Shown here piece by piece: positions 62,701-64,000 of a stretch of DNA of 64,000 nucleotides. The position numbers and the translations under genes were made by a program. The notes under the pieces are model-generated. The model was not told the DNA's origin. It made no database searches and worked only from the letters and a program-made list of their open reading frames with translations. The stretch lies in assembly GCF_038396675.1 (NCBI RefSeq), contig NC_088926.1:36396501-36460500 (forward strand), given 5' to 3'. The stretch's first letter is position 1. Every line of letters begins with the position of its first letter. The stretch is from Hydra vulgaris (Eukaryota > Cnidaria > Hydrozoa > Anthoathecata > Hydridae).

Positions 62701-63460
62701 TTACCAACTGGTAGTCATTTGATTAGGTTTTGCACTTTTTTAAGGAATACCTTAGTATACCTTAGGAAATGTTGATATATTCACGCTATGCATTCATGGG
62801 CAGGAGGCCAGGGAGCCATAGCCTACCCACTTTTTTTTTGAGGACCTTTTGTTTGAGAAATATAGGCTCTTTTTTAAAAAATGTTGTTTTTTATTTAGAA
62901 ATTGAGGAGTTGCTTCCCCCCACACATACACCTTGAAAACCGTGTCGACGAATTCAAACCACGCTTTAGGTAGCAAATCAATATTTTGGTCTATAAAATG
63001 AAAATGGTACATGTTCCAATAAAATATATATAATAAAAATTGTTGGTATTACATAGTAGAACATTCATGTCACCATTGCTTTAAAAATAGTGACCGAATA
63101 TCAAAGCAATCGGTAACGCTTTGAGGTATAAGTAGCAAAAAACTGACAAAATTTAAACTAAAACTGCCATAAATCCAAAACCAGTCAACCAATTAAACTA
63201 AAATTTTGTCAAGAGTTTGATGTGGCAATAGGCTATATTTGTCTCATATTCTACAAATGTTTTTATTAGCGCACTATGAAGTCAAAATTTTCCTCAATTT
63301 GAACATTCAAACTAATTTTTTTTCCCATGGACAAAATTAAAAGATTTCAAAATTTGCATCACAGGGTACCTTGATGTGTACGCTATCTTTCCGTATAAGT
63401 GGCGTTCTTGGGTCAGCTAGATAGGCATTATCAGGATCCGTGCTAATCGTGTTACAATAA
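59800..63460 (+). mobile_element. Transposon-like unit with long (about 0.7 kb) inverted terminal repeats
   Basis: Left repeat 59,800-60,546 and right repeat 62,752-63,460 are inverted copies. Outer landmarks are TTAGCACGGATCCTGATAAT and CTAGCTGACCCAAGAA. Middle landmarks include AGCGCACTATGAAGTCAAAA and AACCGTGTCGACG. Inner landmarks are ATATTCACGCTATGCATTCA and TACCTTAGGAAATG. They differ by substitutions and indels, with a (GT)n(G)n expansion in the left copy near 60,350. A broken gene lies between. The superfamily was not identified. Confidence 0.75.
60827..62429 (+). pseudogene. Protein gene of the long-TIR element, broken
   Basis: Fragments in order: SDLVNCHNANCTRQRSIS and RKLLCAGNKRGKK-like start (60,830-61,035); a cysteine pair segment CSTCLSPLGKDLPHQYSQ and AKAVEQIASRVISNK (61,120-61,265), ending in LTVTPG with a splice-like GTAAAT; then after ttttag GQSSAQPPSSAPKLTTIALV and GLKKLVKTVNQTSSSKMVEP (61,540-61,690). 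The longest open part is 61,830-62,429: GGYFVKLGIDGGKSFLKFCL, VKRQFLIGVSEDLPETHSNI, LACDMKVNINIICGLQTLSS and THPCTWCDVKSK. D-K, GLQ and HPCxWC are the likely core motifs. I recall similar proteins repeated in Hydra-like genomes. No named domain assigned. At least one frame change and one deletion are present. Confidence 0.6.
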
Positions 63461-64000
63461 CGTGAGTAAATGTTATTCGTTACTTTCCACCTCTGCTTAG
63501 GGGCTTATTTTTTGTCAATCTGTGAGAAACTAAAAAGTCCAAAAATTTATTCAAATAAAAATAGGGGGCAGATTTGGTTTAGCAAACATGCCAGCTTAGA
63601 GCAGTTGTTATACAATAAAACGATTACTTAGTTAGTCAAAAAAAAAAAAAAAAACGCAATAGCAGAACGCTTGGGTATGAATAGTGCAAGTTTAAATGCC
63701 AACTTGATGCGCTCGGCTTAAACACATTGATATAGAATGGAACTAGCTAGCTGTCTTTACCTTTAAAGTCTTTTGTCAGTTGTACCATGTGTATAAGAGT
63801 CAATAGTATAAATTTAGTCTAAAGGTAAAATTTTGGGCAGGAAAATCTAAGCTTGTATTTTTGTCAAAAACCCATATATAGATTCAATAATTACACTTTT
63901 TGTTAAAATTGTTTAGTTGCACTTTTGTGGAAAATAATATTCTCAAATATAAATATGTTGTACAAATTAGGTATTTAAATACAGCATTAAAGGAAAATTT
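63461..64000. other. AT-rich DNA, no gene recognised
   Basis: Nothing supported. An A run of 16 lies near 63,640. Confidence 0.6.

Noticed and set aside
60308-63012. Similar minus-strand frames at 60,308-60,532 and 62,794-63,012
   Set aside because: They resemble each other only because both lie in the long terminal repeats, and one spans a (GT)n(G)n tract.

Overview
No host protein-coding gene is recognised with confidence. The window is very AT-rich, animal (metazoan) intergenic or repeat-island DNA. I infer a cnidarian, most likely a Hydra-type genome, from the AT bias, the dense (TA)n tracts, the tRNA-derived SINEs, the CR1-like LINEs, and the mix of pogo/PHD, P, hAT, Harbinger, Mutator-like and CACTA-like (Tnp2-like) transposons. 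This assignment comes from recall of sequence style, not from a search. I saw no LTR element, retrovirus or Polinton.

Layout. 1-10 kb: a decayed repetitive protein family (minus, 1,205-2,590), two abutting 5'-truncated CR1-like LINEs (2.9-4.56 kb), a second type of LINE tail (5.2 kb), then mostly featureless AT-rich DNA. 8.7-18.3 kb: a string of unrelated minisatellites with unit lengths of 15, 16, 28, about 31, about 33 and 40 bp, and a small TIR element inside one array. 18.5-22.7 kb: a pogo-like transposon with a C-terminal PHD finger, next to a second decayed repetitive family carrying a SINE insertion. 23.1-26.6 kb: a TIR element with GC-rich subterminal repeats. 29.3-31.7 kb: a CR1-like LINE (minus).

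30.77-39.27 kb is one giant palindrome. Its two arms of about 4.04 kb pair at coordinates summing to 70,040 with no indel seen, around a 429-bp spacer. Each arm carries a U1 snRNA gene, a SINE, a LINE tail and a broken IS630/Tc1-mariner-like transposase. 39.3-43.1 kb: a small TIR element inside a Mutator-like fragment, then a convergent Myb-like/Harbinger transposase pair. 43.3-44.7 kb: an internally deleted PHD-bearing TIR element.

45.5-57.0 kb: a Tnp2-like (CACTA-type) transposase gene followed by a spliced gene with a DUF4806-like C-terminus. The large intron of the second gene holds a truncated hAT element and an apparently complete P element with target-site duplication. The block ends in palindromic, GC-rich subterminal repeats at 56.9-57.0 kb. 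57-58 kb: two different tRNA-derived SINEs. 59.8-63.46 kb: a transposon-like unit with inverted terminal repeats of about 0.7 kb and a broken protein gene.

The genes do not form a pathway. Almost everything is mobile DNA or its debris. The U1 snRNA pair is the only likely host function, and it may exist as two copies only because of the palindrome.
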